A stretch of DNA of 20,464 nucleotides from Saccoglossus kowalevskii (lineage: Eukaryota; Hemichordata; Enteropneusta; Harrimaniidae), in contig NW_003155775.1 in NCBI RefSeq assembly GCF_000003605.2, positions 34,556 to 55,019 of the forward strand, given 5' to 3'. Below are positions 8,946-19,763 of the stretch, piece by piece. Each line of letters opens with the position of its first letter. The stretch's first letter is position 1. The notes beneath the pieces were generated by a model that saw only the letters and a list, made by a program, of their open reading frames with translations, ran no database searches and was not told where the DNA came from. A program made the position numbers and the translations under genes.

Positions 8946-9097
8946 GAAGAATGCATCAGATATGTGGAGCGCAAACAGCTCGTTCACGCGATCTACCACG
9001 CATATAAACATTGATCTTAACAAACCGGGGCTTGCGAGTATAGCATTGGTACGGGGTCGGTGTAGTATCTGTACAATTTCGATTTATGTGAGTTGAT

Positions 9098-9130
9098 TTT
9101 ATTTATTTATTTATTTATTTTTTTATTTTT

Positions 9131-9189
<59 letters not shown>

Positions 9190-9218
9190 TTTGTTTGTTT
9201 GTTTGTTTGTTTGTTTGT

Positions 9219-9301
<83 letters not shown>
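9098..9301. repeat. (ATTT)n microsatellite with internal (GTTT)7 block
   Basis: About 200 bp of near-perfect ATTT repeat. Two early units are expanded to T7 (near 9119-9133), and seven consecutive GTTT units occupy 9193-9220. On the minus strand it reads (AAAT)n, the form such repeats take as tails of non-LTR retroelements. Any frame through it gives only a repeated YLFI or FIYL peptide and is not a gene. The GTTT block shows a point change that later spread by slippage. Confidence 0.95.
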
Positions 9302-9309
9302 TAATAGTA

Positions 9310-9338
9310 ACCGAAGTAAGTATAATTCATACTTCGGT
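9310..9338. other. 9-bp perfect hairpin abutting the microsatellite
   Basis: ACCGAAGTA (9310-9318) pairs exactly with TACTTCGGT (9330-9338) across 11 bases. An alternative inner pairing AAGTAT with ATACTT is also possible. It starts 9 bp after the ATTT tract. On the minus strand the order is hairpin followed by an (AAAT)n tail, which resembles the 3' end of some LINE or SINE elements. No element body is recognised upstream in that orientation. Confidence 0.45.
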
Positions 9339-10008
9339 GTTGACATTCGATAATAGAAAGTATAAACACAATTCATTAAATTTCGACGTATTTCCACATA
9401 ACTGATTTGTGAAGAGAGTAACAAATCTGCTATATTGCTTACAAATCATACTTTTCATGACTGCATTACAGTTTTGCGAAAAGTGAAAAGCTTTGAGCGG
9501 TTATTCAGTGTGGGCTTTCTCATTCCATGAACGTAGACATGTGAGACAGTTTAACTCTATCAATGTAACATACGACGAGTACGTATACAGTGTACCATAG
9601 AATTACAGTACTACTAATAATAATAGCACAAGTAGTGAAGACAAAACATGCCAACCACCTATTGTAAGTGCAATATTATTTGTATGTATTAATACACTTG
9701 TTTCCATTGAAGTGGATTTGACTGCTGTCATTAACACTAGAATAGGCTAATTCAATTGCACAACTATTTACCAATTTGCCATGCTACATGAATCTCCAAA
9801 ATACGTTACATAAGTCAAATTGAACTGTTATTCATCCATTAATAAGAAGAAAATAATGCGAATCGCAATGTTCAAAGAGCAGAGAATCAACGTATTCATA
9901 TTCGAACATTTGATTATGGACGTATTAAATTGGAAATTGAAAAACAAAACAAAAAACAATTTGATTATGTCGTGAAATAGTAAGCGACATTGTTCGATAT
10001 AGAATCGA
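9339..10008. other. Intergenic stretch
   Basis: No gene is recognised. A 69-codon minus frame at 9828-10037 is rich in Phe, Ile and Leu and featureless. If the (AAAT)n tract is a retroelement tail, a minus-strand element body would lie in this interval, but nothing coding for reverse transcriptase is visible. Confidence 0.4.
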
Positions 10009-10497
10009 CTAACGTGGTATACATTCCGAATTTCCAAATTTGGGTGTTGTTTTTCCCGGGAAATAGTTAATTATGCACGCATAAGACGGCACGCAAACAG
10101 AAAAAGTTTGAAAGTTTTTAAAGATATAGATAGTTATATAATATAATAAATTTCGGATATATTTCAAATTGTTCATACTAGTCAAGCTTTTGAGAGATGG
10201 CACATAGTTGTAAACACTATTTGTAAAGCAATGGAATGTAAACTGCACGGAATATCTAAAGACATGTTGAATTAAGCTGGATGCAACTGCAACGTATATC
10301 AAATAAATGAACAATGGGTACTTTAATAAACGGCAACTCACAAATAACTTTGATATGAGCCACTGTAAGGCGGGAATGTAATTAGCCACCAAATTAAACA
10401 GGACACAGTTTTTTTTTAAAAAAATTAGCGACATAACCACATAAAAGTGACAAAATACACGTTTTATCCTCAGTTTCACTCGCAGATAACATGGCAT
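10009..10497 (-). CDS. Candidate 162-residue hydrophobic reading frame, unknown
   Basis: An uninterrupted ATG-initiated frame, long for DNA this AT-rich. It lies about 400 bp downstream of the receptor gene on the same strand. The product is basic at the N-terminus and carries hydrophobic stretches around residues 15-50 (FCHFYVVMSLIF, then a second run ending WLISKLF) and 60-80 (PLFIYLIYVAVASSLI). I recognise no conserved motif, and the residue mix (Phe, Leu, Ile, Tyr, Asn) is what T-rich DNA yields. It overlaps a possible ATTAAA poly(A) signal for the receptor at 10322-10327, so it may just be 3' flank. It could be a decayed membrane-protein gene. Confidence 0.2.
   Translation of the reverse strand: MPCYLRVKLRIKRVFCHFYVVMSLIFLKKNCVLFNLVANYIPALQWLISKLFVSCRLLKYPLFIYLIYVAVASSLIQHVFRYSVQFTFHCFTNSVYNYVPSLKSLTSMNNLKYIRNLLYYITIYIFKNFQTFSVCVPSYACIINYFPGKTTPKFGNSECIPR
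10322..10327 (-). terminator. Possible ATTAAA poly(A) signal for the receptor gene
   Basis: The minus strand reads ATTAAA here, about 570 bp past the receptor stop codon. No AATAAA is seen on that strand nearer the gene. A weaker AATACA lies at 10759-10764, only about 130 bp past the stop. Which, if either, is used cannot be told from sequence. Confidence 0.2.
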
Positions 10498-10892
10498 TTC
10501 TGGAAAAATGAATCTCAGAAATTAGAACGAATATATATTGCAAAGGTATCCTGTTTCACGTGTCAGACGAGTTGAACACAAGTGAATCGTATCACTTACC
10601 TGCATTGTGGAACAATAATTAGGACGGAGAATACTTGAGTAACATCTATACAACAGAAGGTTTTATAACAGGGGTTTCATTATCAGTACATCCGTGGTGC
10701 AATAAAACAGCAGCTTCATCAGCATACACAAAACTAAACTACGTCTATGTCTTTTCAATGTATTCGTTTACAGCATGAGCAAAAAAACGTTACTTTGGCT
10801 TATGCGCGTATCATTCACCAAATTAATTAACAAACTGAAGCGTTTAGAGTGTCTACAAAAAGCATGTGGTGGGGTACGATCATGTTAGCTGT

Positions 10893-11870
10893 TCAGAGAT
10901 GCGTCTGTTTGGTGTCAGTTCTGTAACTAACACTTGTCTCCATGCCGACGTTCGTAGACTCTCCTGCAGTCATCCTAGTCGCACCGCGGGGACCAGCCAA
11001 CTTATACGGGCTACACATGAACGCTTTCTTAAATGCCCGTCTGTAGTTCGAACTCATGGTGGTGTAAATGAGGGGATTGACTGCAGAGTTGACTTCAAGG
11101 AAATAGTTACTAACATTCAACAGACATGCCAGGTTGATGTCGAGTTGTATCCACGGATGCTCGGCAATCATCACAGTGAAGATAGCGTTTGTAACAGATG
11201 GTAACATGCAGAGAAAATAGACTAAGGCGGTAGCTAAGCATACACGTACAATCTGCTTCTCTTTATTTCTTACAGCCTGGGAGGACTGCTTAACCTGGCG
11301 TATGATGAGTATATACACGACCAGTACCAGCAGCATTAGAGTAAACAGAGATACGATGTAAAAGATTTGACCAGGTAGTGACCTGATGGCGCTTGGCGAG
11401 AAGCAATCATAAAAAGCTTCAGCTGTAACCGCGGTCGATACAAACCATATTAAAAATATCATGAAAGCCACAAACATTTTTTTGTGAATAACCCCATTTC
11501 GATATGTCAGTGGTCGGCACAGTGCAAGAAAACGTTCGATACTAAGCATGGTCACGGTAAACATTGAAACGTATTGGCTGATGCGGACGATGAAAAACAA
11601 CATACATCGTACAACCTGGTTGGTTATATTACCACCGAAAACGTACGTGAACCAAAATACCTGGTGAATTAGTAGATGAAGAAGGTCAGCTATGGCTAGA
11701 TTCACCAAGTACGCATTGGGAATTATTCTCATAGACGCCACGCGGAACACAACGAACATAAACGCCAAGTTGCCGAGAATTCCCGCTCCGCAGATGACAA
11801 TGCCGATTGTATACTGTGCTGTAGGTTGGAGCGAACATCCGTCGTTCTCAGTTGTCGAGCTATTCTCCAT
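10893..11870 (-). CDS. Class A (rhodopsin-like) GPCR, orphan, peptide-receptor-like
   Basis: A complete intronless 325-residue seven-transmembrane receptor of the plasma membrane, expected to signal through G proteins. The start is supported by the Kozak context GCCGACATGG and an in-frame TGA 11 codons upstream. Helix 1 (21-44) has GxLGN with N34. Helix 2 has LAIAD with D62. C89 and C156 can form the usual extracellular disulphide. Helix 3 ends in ERF (112-114) instead of DRY, then LALCRP. W142 marks helix 4. Helix 7 has NSAVNPLIY (261-269), followed by helix 8 with C286 as a possible palmitoylation site. N3 and N81 are glycosylation sequons. Two hallmarks are missing: helix 5 (about 166-192) has no proline, and helix 6 has CMLP (221-224) instead of CWxP. 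The short N-terminus and short basic third loop suggest a neuropeptide-type receptor. The ligand is unknown, and subfamily placement needs a phylogeny. Confidence 0.93.
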   Translation of the reverse strand: MENSSTTENDGCSLQPTAQYTIGIVICGAGILGNLAFMFVVFRVASMRIIPNAYLVNLAIADLLHLLIHQVFWFTYVFGGNITNQVVRCMLFFIVRISQYVSMFTVTMLSIERFLALCRPLTYRNGVIHKKMFVAFMIFLIWFVSTAVTAEAFYDCFSPSAIRSLPGQIFYIVSLFTLMLLVLVVYILIIRQVKQSSQAVRNKEKQIVRVCLATALVYFLCMLPSVTNAIFTVMIAEHPWIQLDINLACLLNVSNYFLEVNSAVNPLIYTTMSSNYRRAFKKAFMCSPYKLAGPRGATRMTAGESTNVGMETSVSYRTDTKQTHL

Positions 11871-11965
11871 GTCGGCACGTTGTTCAATAGCGAAGGAGGC
11901 TCAGATGCTAACTTCGAGAGACGAATTTCTGATTTAGGAGGTGCACAGACTATTGTAACGGCGAC

Positions 11966-11972
11966 GATATAG
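11966..11972 (-). promoter_or_regulatory. Weak TATA-like element upstream of the receptor
   Basis: The minus strand reads CTATATC about 100 bp upstream of the receptor ATG. With a start site about 30 bp downstream (near TTACAATAGTC), the 5' leader would be some 70 nt. It is only partly TATA-like, and many GPCR genes have upstream non-coding exons instead. No other promoter motif is convincing here. Confidence 0.18.
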
Positions 11973-11973
11973 C

Positions 11974-14900
11974 AACGATGTATCTCACGAGCACTCCGAG
12001 ATAGGTAATTAATGCAGCAAGCACGTTAGAAGCTCTGCGGTGTAACGGGATATTGAAACACGGCAAGGTTATTGTCACTATGTATTGCTGTTCTTGACGC
12101 AGCGAACATGGATGTGTCCACTCTCAGGCTTATGTACAACTCTAAAGGAGTTAATCGTGCACGCCCGGTCGTCTACACGTGTCATCAAACCACACGTAAA
12201 CTCAACACGTTACACCACAGATGTATAAATGTATGCAACAAAGCACTGAACAAAACGGCGTCGGAGAATACAAAATATTGCCTTTAGGATGTAAAGCTAC
12301 CGCAGCTCGGCGTATCGTTGAATGAAACACTCGCAAATTGGGCAAGACGGAAACTAATTGTTAACGCAGTAACGCGATGCGTTAGATACGATATCATGCG
12401 AACTAAAGCCGTCGTGAGGCAGACAGAAAGGCTGCACTCGGCGAATAATGTGCTTATTTGGTAGTCGTGAACAACGCCCCCTATAGCTAAATATATGGTA
12501 GTCACAAAACAACGCTAACTCGACTTGTCGTTTAGTCATTAGCATATCCATACTAAATGAGGCAGCACACCAAATAAGCAACGATGATTATGCTCTTAAC
12601 GTTACGATGAGTTGGATAATTCGCCGGTAAATAAATTGAAAATAGTGAACATGATATTGATCCTGAAGTTAAATAAATAATAATGAAATTCATAAAAAGC
12701 CTATCTGTCAACTAGATCAATCAGATATACACCACGGGATTGTTATTAGCTGGTCTCTCCGGAACAATACATATAGTTGCATTACTTGGGATGAAGCTGC
12801 AAGTAATTCAGTTTTTTTCCCATTGGGATGACAAATCCTATTCGCGCTTTTAATCTACTGACATCAGAATGAATCTTTCGCTTTCATATATCAAGTGTCA
12901 CTGTTGGCGTGATTTCAATTTAACTTTAATGTATGATGCTTCAATACTTCAATAAGGACACAATCATTTTTTTTTCAGTTCACCATATTTAGTTTGTGGG
13001 TGCTGTTATATCTTGTATGTACCTATGTATGTACGTATATACACAACGCTTAGCTCAGCCTGACATTCAAATACTTGAAGATTACACTTTTTCAAGTTAA
13101 TATGCACTGGATGTAAATAATCAACAGCGAAATGTATTGGGAATGACAGCACGCGCAGCAGATAACGGCGACATGGCTTTGCGGAATTGGATTTAATAAA
13201 TATGTGCACATAGGACTTGAATATATAAGATAACGTTACTGTGGCAATGTCATGGGAGAGTACACTCCCACTCATGAAATGTTAATCCACGCTTACATTG
13301 TTAAAAGGGTTGATTAGTAGAAAATAATAACAAACGGTCATTTATTGTAACAAAATGTTATCAGTTAATTGAAATATCATGGCTAACAAAAAGCTGTCGT
13401 TTGAAAATACTGCAGATGAATGTAAACAAAGCTGCGATGATATCTTATTACCAATAAAACCTTTTAACATCAACATATGAGCATATTAAGCCAATGGTTT
13501 AGCTGAGCAGCATTTTACTATATTCTGATCGACGGGGATATAAAGCGTTTCTGCGTTGACTCGTTGCACGCATTTAGCTGGTTTTCCACAAATCCTAGTT
13601 TGGTGTTTTTACCTGATCAATTTCTGGTTGAACATACAATGCATACGTTATTTTATCATTTATTCACATTCACAAATTATTATATACCTTGTTAATATAA
13701 AGTGCAGTGCTTCTGTTTACCACCAATTAACTATATATGATGCCAAAAACATACACTATTCTGTCACTTATATCTTATAGTGTCGATCTTCATTACAAAT
13801 ATTTGTTTATAAACTCTATCAAGTGACTACAAAATATGGAAATTGTGATATTATGTTTTTAGGTTGGAATCGAAAGAATACACCATAGAAAGTTTTTTTC
13901 AATTGATTTGGTGTACTATATGAGTCATTATTTTCAAGGCCTGAAAATTACCCAAGCGTGTTTATTTGTATATGCCCATAAACCCGTTGAAAAAAAAAAT
14001 ATACATATGATACACAAACATATCATTGTAAAACTCTCTATATCATAAACCCAGCAAGGCACTTTACAAACGTAGCACACAATATACTTTGAAACTGTCG
14101 CGAGATTCAATTATGTTCGTGATGGTAAGTGTGGTGTAGTATTATGAGCAAAAAAATATTGTGACAACATGTCAATGTACATTACGCAAAGCAGGCAAAT
14201 GTGTTGCATTGTTCGCACATGGGAGATGTATTATCCGCTGATTCACACCTTAATGGTCATTACACGATGGCCTTGATTCTATAAAGTACGCACCGCGGAA
14301 GAACATTTCCTCTCAGTTTCCACAATTTAAATTCCGAACGCCTAGGCGTAAATCGAGTCCCATAAATATAAAAACATTCAAACGCGTTGTATAATAATTC
14401 CGGGCAAATTATTTTTGAAATGAATTCGCCATTGCCTCAATGTTGATACAAATAATAGACAAATTTGAAATGTTCTCTCAAATGTTTTCATTTTTAATGG
14501 AAGTCTTTTTGCTTGATTCAAAATGCATCCGTTAAATTGACTACGCCGTTAATAACTGATAGAAGTTAACAATTCGGTCACTATTTGCAAAGCGACGAAA
14601 TGTGTCGTCTTTCATCAATTATTAACGAATGCCAATTCAATTTCGATCTATTCGTGTTTAAAAGCATTGTTTGAAATGAAACGGTGCAGTAAAACGTAAC
14701 AATAAAATATTCATGCTGCCAGGTGTTGATATCCAGAATCGAGAAGCGACCAGACAGCTGTAATGAAACGTGCGGCTTGTTCATGGTAGTCCGTGCGCTA
14801 AGGAGCACTAACTCTATTCAAATATTTGTACATTCTCTCAATGTACATTCCACGTACTAAAAGTACATACGATGTAACGATGATTGAATGACAAATAGCG

Positions 14901-15769
14901 CAGGTTATTTCAAGCTTTATCGTAAAGCTATAAGCTCCAGTGTGTTTTTCTCATGTCAATTTACAAACTCAATTACATTGGCGATTGCTGAATTAAATTG
15001 TGACACTATCTCCGATGATATGTCGTCATCATTGCGAACGAACTCTTATGACGCTGATACGAAGACGGGTGGTTTCAACCACTAATTGAGTCCTATCTTC
15101 CTGAACAGAGTATTTCTCACTGTAACACATGTATGGATGATCTAGTAACCTGCACCTAGCAACACGCACGAATCCTACACTATCGTGCACCTGTGTCGTA
15201 AATACATCTATACCAACTCTCATTTTCACACTTAGAAAAAATGAAAGTAAATTACAGTATATTTGACATCAGCGTATATGGCCGTAAACACGCTATTACT
15301 TTATATGAGCAAATGTCGTGGACCTTTCCATTCTATCTGTTACACATCCTGTCAACTTACTGTTATCACTCCCTTCAATCTTTATAGCCTAGGTTTTATT
15401 GCAGTAACTTTCTAATAAAATGTGTATTTTATATCATAGAGACATCATTTGGTAGTGATTGGAACCTTTAATCTATAATTACGGCGATGTAGTTGCCGGG
15501 ACAGCAATATGTCTAATACCATATTGTATGAGACATGCGATATTTTGTGCCGTCAATCTGTTTGAAGGTTTATAGTAAGCAATCATGCTATGACGTACAC
15601 GGACCTTGGTCAATAAGAACACCCTAAATTGAAAAAAAAGTAAGTAGTCTGGAATGCAAAAGTGATTTTCCACTAAAACCTTGATCGATGTCTAACCCAT
15701 CAAATGGTTTTAATAGTAAATCAATTACATGTTCTTCTGTTTCACTCCGTCTCAATGACAACTAATTCA
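11974..15769. other. Long intergenic region upstream of the receptor
   Basis: From 11974 to about 12530 the sequence is less AT-rich and has more CpG than its surroundings, consistent with receptor 5' flank, though no domain is encoded. A partial CTCF-like core (TAGGGGGCG, minus strand) lies near 12474-12486. From 12530 to 15769 the DNA is AT-rich. Frames of 60-90 codons on both strands (for example 13006-13275 minus, 14581-14808 minus) have no recognisable motif. I find no RNA gene, repeat family or mobile element here. Confidence 0.5.
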
Positions 15770-15783
15770 ATCGCCATGGAAAC
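15770..15783. promoter_or_regulatory. RFX X-box consensus match
   Basis: ATCGCCATGGAAAC fits RYYRCC, two spacer bases, RGNAAC. It shares the CCATGG centre with the perfect X-box at 1753-1766 but has asymmetric arms, as many functional X-boxes do. No gene start is recognised nearby. Confidence 0.3.
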
Positions 15784-16474
15784 TAGTATAATGACATGTA
15801 TTGAACCCCTGATGCACGTATTCAGCATATGTGGTCTTAATTAATCTAAACTATATACAACCGACTGATTCAGTGAGTAAGAAATTCGTCGCAAGTGATA
15901 CTTAACATGGATCAATTAAAAAACGGCAGCTGGGCCAACAATAACTATCACATTCTCCAATAACTAGTCCATATTTTACGTAGGCCTCGTTGTACAAAAC
16001 AGTGCCAAGCCATTAATCAAATCTTAACAACGCTCTTAGTACGTCTTTGTAAATTAAATTGTCCCGAAGGCAGACTTTTAAAATGACAGTCGATCAATGA
16101 TCAATAAAACACACACACACATAATTTGCAGTATGGACGCATTCAGACAACTATTATCAGAAACGAATCAGAGACTTTTCAAACTAACAAAACAATCCTC
16201 TCCTTGTTTCACTTACTCATAATATTTAATGCTCGATGTATCATTGTGTTATTTTTTTCAGATTAACTGTAGAATTGTACATTTGGGCATGTATGACTAG
16301 TAGTTACGTACGTGTTGACTTCTTTATTTCTATCGCACAACATCAAGCGAAATACTGAAACTGTTGACTCGTTGATACGAAGATAAATTAAGCTGTCGCA
16401 GTTTCCTAGGGCACCCGACATTAAATGCGCATTTCATATGCCAGGGTAATTGGTGTTTATTATTGTATTCACAG
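15784..16474. other. Intergenic stretch
   Basis: No gene is recognised. A short (CA)n of about six units lies near 16108-16122. A pyrimidine tract ending in CAG near 16251-16260 resembles a splice acceptor, but no coding frame follows it. Confidence 0.45.
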
Positions 16475-16489
16475 GTTGCCATGGCCAAC
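16475..16489. promoter_or_regulatory. Near-match RFX X-box
   Basis: GTTGCC, three bases, GCCAAC: a perfect left half-site and a right half-site with one mismatch to RGNAAC. It is weaker than the other two sites and may be an RFX half-site or chance. Confidence 0.2.
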
Positions 16490-18009
16490 GGTGAACAAAT
16501 TAGGTAATAGACTATTTTATTTGTGGTGGTATGCCTAATACAACAACGGTTTCGTAGTTTGACGCCACCAATCAGCCTATTATATACCAAAACAAAATGT
16601 TAAAAAAACACAATTATCATTGCATTACGGCAAGGAAATATTGAATTATTGATATAGAAATTATGAAATACACAAGTACATATACAATATGTAATTAGTT
16701 TGCTTACGTCGAAATGATACATTCTTTTATTTTTATTTTATTTTTTTAAATATTTTTGTAGTTGGGCTTCATTGTAATTAGATCGCGATTGTATGACATA
16801 TTGCCTACATGATCTAGAAATCTATGTAAAATGAACTATGCACAATCCTTAGTATGATCGTGTCATTTTCAATCAACGTTGTCAATTTATTTCGTGTGTC
16901 GTGCAACTAATTTACTCCAGTACTAGTATTTACTCAACCAATGTATTATGTTAATGTCACTTAAAAATTGTATATTTTTGCGCATAACAAATGAAAATAT
17001 AAAAATTGTCACATATCTCCTACTTGCAAGAAGACGTATACTACTGTAATGGTTTGGTGACATGGCAAATGTTGAATATCACTATAGCCATTGCAAGCTG
17101 TAATATTACACGTAAACAATACTTGTTCTCCGGTGTGGACGTTCATTTATTCATTATATCCCCACACTATGTTCACTGAAGCACGCTATTATGCCTGATG
17201 TGGAACACCATAGTCCATATTTGTCCTGTAACAGGTCCGTAGGGACGTATATCCCGTTCAATTTTAATGAAATTTCTAGTTGTTGATAAACTTGAAATGA
17301 AGAATGTAATTGCCTTTCTTTTCGAGTAAGATTGATCCACAATGTCTCGTCGGAATAATTCAACCATAACGTGCGCTTAAAGTTCAAGTAGTTTGAAAAA
17401 ATAATTGCACGGCCTGTGTCAATCAATGTCATTTCCACTACGATTTTGAACTTTGACATCATTTTTAAATGCTTAGCATGTATTCTTCAACCAACTATCC
17501 TCAACTTTACCTTTGTCATTCCATAGATATAATAAATGTAAGCCAATATTGGAATATCAGTAGTAATAATAATACTATATAGAACCTTATTTTGTTCGAT
17601 GGTAAATCAGCATTATGGTGATATCCGTCGTGCTAACATTATTGTTGGATACACAAATTACTGGACAATTACCAACATTCGATACCTGTTTCCCCTGCAT
17701 ACATACCTTCAATCAAATCACACATGTTTATAAAGTACATGCTACAAAAACCACAGCATGCAAGAAATGCCACTTTATTTGAAGAAAAGCTGAGATTTTT
17801 GTTTTTACTGTCCGGTTTTATAAAAGTGTTGTTGAATTGATGTCGGCAATTACAAGCAGTCGACTACATCACATCTACACTACCTTATACATAGAGGATA
17901 GTGAACCAATCATTCGCCGTTAGTTGTTTGTAGACGAAGATTCGTTTTGACAGATACGAATATAAATCACTGACTGTAAATCCCACGAATAGAGTGGAAC
18001 ACTTGACTG
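16490..18009. other. Intergenic stretch
   Basis: The longest frame is minus strand 17154-17462 (102 codons, ATG start, tandem ATG). It reads as a mixed soluble peptide with no motif I recognise, and it is overlapped by a second frame on the same strand. I do not call it a gene. T-rich low-complexity sequence lies around 16725-16760. Confidence 0.4.
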
Positions 18010-18034
18010 TTTTACAAAATGACATTTTGTAAAA
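18010..18034. repeat. 25-bp perfect palindrome
   Basis: TTTTACAAAATG (18010-18021) and CATTTTGTAAAA (18023-18034) are exact reverse complements separated by one base. It could extrude as a cruciform or bind a dimeric factor. One arm word recurs at about 2239-2250. A TTACGTCA half-CRE follows about 40 bp later. Confidence 0.5.
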
Positions 18035-18904
18035 TGTCCCTGTATTGTGTCGTGAGCAAAGCACATGCCGTGATTTACGTCACTAATATGCATTGTGTCA
18101 CATCTTTTTAAGTCGCCGTTTTAGTGAGCGATTCCTGTCAGGCAAATGCGGCTGTGCGACAAATACAATTTCGCTTCTTTTTGTTTGTTTTGTTGTTAAC
18201 GTATATTTTTAAATTTAGAAACGCTCGCTGTGAAATGGTCAATATTCAATTGCTTGTATCGAATAAATCGTTCACAATATTTACTCTCTATTTTTATTAC
18301 AATTCAACCACTCCACACTGTTATAGCCCATCCAGTGCGCGATTGTGGGTTTTCATCAATATTCCGATTATGCAACGATTTATGTTTTCAAATTACCATT
18401 CATCATTCAAATAGAGAATATAAGCAAGGAGTCGTACGTCAGACTAATTGCATGCCTGTAAATGCAAGGTCTCAAGTGTGCTTCATTTCAATGAGTTATA
18501 TTACATACTGCACTAGTTAATATTTTTAAAACTAAAATGTTTTTATCACAAAAACTATATACAGTTGAGAAGAAAACTATTATAATTTTAAGCCACCGCA
18601 TATTACTAAACATTATGTAAACCTCGTGCCCCCTCCCCAACACCCCCATGCAATATACTATTATTACTGTTGTATCAATGACGAATGCAGCTCTGATGAT
18701 ATGAAACCAAGCATCAAAACACCATGGCGAATTGATTCCAGACGTTTCTGTAATTCATGAAAAGGATCCCAAGATCACGAAACTGAAATTATGCTGTAAA
18801 ATAACTGTGAGTCCATTCCGCATACCAGTGTGTCTGAAACACGTATGGTATTGGTACTGCCTGAAGCACCTTCGTGAATGATAAATACCTCCACCTGAAG
18901 CGAA
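18035..18904. other. Region upstream of the retroelement relic
   Basis: A 5' LTR and primer-binding site would be expected here if the relic were intact. I cannot identify a TG...CA-bounded LTR or a convincing tRNA primer-binding site. Two overlapping hydrophobic frames at 18124-18520 start at non-ATG or internal codons and are not credible genes. A C-rich patch lies at 18629-18647. Confidence 0.4.
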
Positions 18905-19742
18905 TGTATCATCTGCATCTACTACAGCTCAAATTCCACTGCCGGTTTATTTTAGAGACAGTTCCAGTTAAGTTGAGAATTGGTAATAATGGAAGCAGGT
19001 ATGGAACAAGTATAGTGTAATTACTCAGCTCAACAAGCAAACGGCAGAATATCAACTTGCTCTTTTTCTGCTTGTAATTGGTCCTACATTAGCGATATAT
19101 AATAGTTTTGCTTGTGCTGACACTGAAGACAACATTGTGTTGGCAACTGTGATTAAGAAATTTGACAACCACTTCATTAGTGAATGAGACGTATGAATGA
19201 TACTTGTTCAACAAACGTATGCAAGAACCAGGTGAAAGCATAGATATACACATCACAGCACAGAGATCAGTACTAAAGACGTGTAACCTTTGTCAAGGTC
19301 TACACGATTCTGTCAAACGAGATCAAATTGTCTTTGGTGTTAGTGATAATGCGGTTTACAAACGTCTTCTACAAGAATGCAATTGACTCTAAATCATTAC
19401 ACCGACACGTGTCGTTGATCAAAGCCACTGCATCTCAAATGAAAGAGATGGGAAGTCAACTAGATGTCAACAAATTAAAAACAAAATCCAGCACTTCCTG
19501 GAAGAAGAAAACAGTTAGGTAGTGGATGAAGTCTTAAGCTATGCACAAATATTTTGATTGTAGGTATTGTTGGTATAAACATGAAGACAAAAGTGTCCTG
19601 CCTGGGGAAAACATGTTCATCATGCAAAGGTAGAAACTACTCTGCCAAAAAGTGCAAGAAATCCCGTGCTGATGTGGGCACAGTATATGAAACTGACAAC
19701 TCCAGTGACTCTGATCCGGAACGGATAAATATTAAAAGTTGA
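18905..19742 (+). pseudogene. Gag pseudogene with two zinc knuckles
   Basis: Gag would package element RNA into particles. The N-terminal block (from about 18905) is broken by three stops just before WKQVWNKY at 18990. That frame then stays open to a stop at 19185-19187, covering the gag alpha-helical region (AIYNSF, then VIKKF). The next block (19186-19386) is in another frame, with one stop, and holds the most conserved part: FNKRMQEPGES then RDQIVFGV. A third frame carries on (19328-19522). The first knuckle has Cys at 19559 and 19568 and His at 19580. A frameshift separates it from the second, Cys 19614, Cys 19623, Cys 19653, in which the expected His is Tyr (19638). An acidic Ser-Asp tail ends at 19742. 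It cannot make a full protein. Confidence 0.75.
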
Positions 19743-19763
19743 AAAGTTAATGCTGTCAGTAGG

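Noticed and set aside
9093-9405. Plus-strand frames encoding a YLFI repeat protein
   Set aside because: They are translations of the ATTT/GTTT microsatellite.
10866-11204. 112-codon plus-strand frame
   Set aside because: It lies antisense to the 3' end of the receptor gene and is a shadow of its codon pattern.
11692-11937. 81-codon plus-strand frame over the receptor start
   Set aside because: It is antisense to the receptor N-terminus and has no independent support.
12474-12486. Second CTCF-like core (TAGGGGGCG on the minus strand)
   Set aside because: It matches only the right half of the motif. The left half (CCAS) is absent.
17154-17462. 102-codon minus-strand frame with tandem ATG
   Set aside because: No motif, no clear promoter or poly(A) signal, and a second overlapping frame on the same strand. 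The length is near what AT-rich chance allows.
18124-18520. Two overlapping hydrophobic plus-strand frames
   Set aside because: One starts at GTG, the composition follows T-rich DNA, and neither has a recognisable family.
18629-18647. Possible G-quadruplex on the minus strand
   Set aside because: Only three separated runs (G5, G4, G5) are present; a standard four-run quadruplex is not met.
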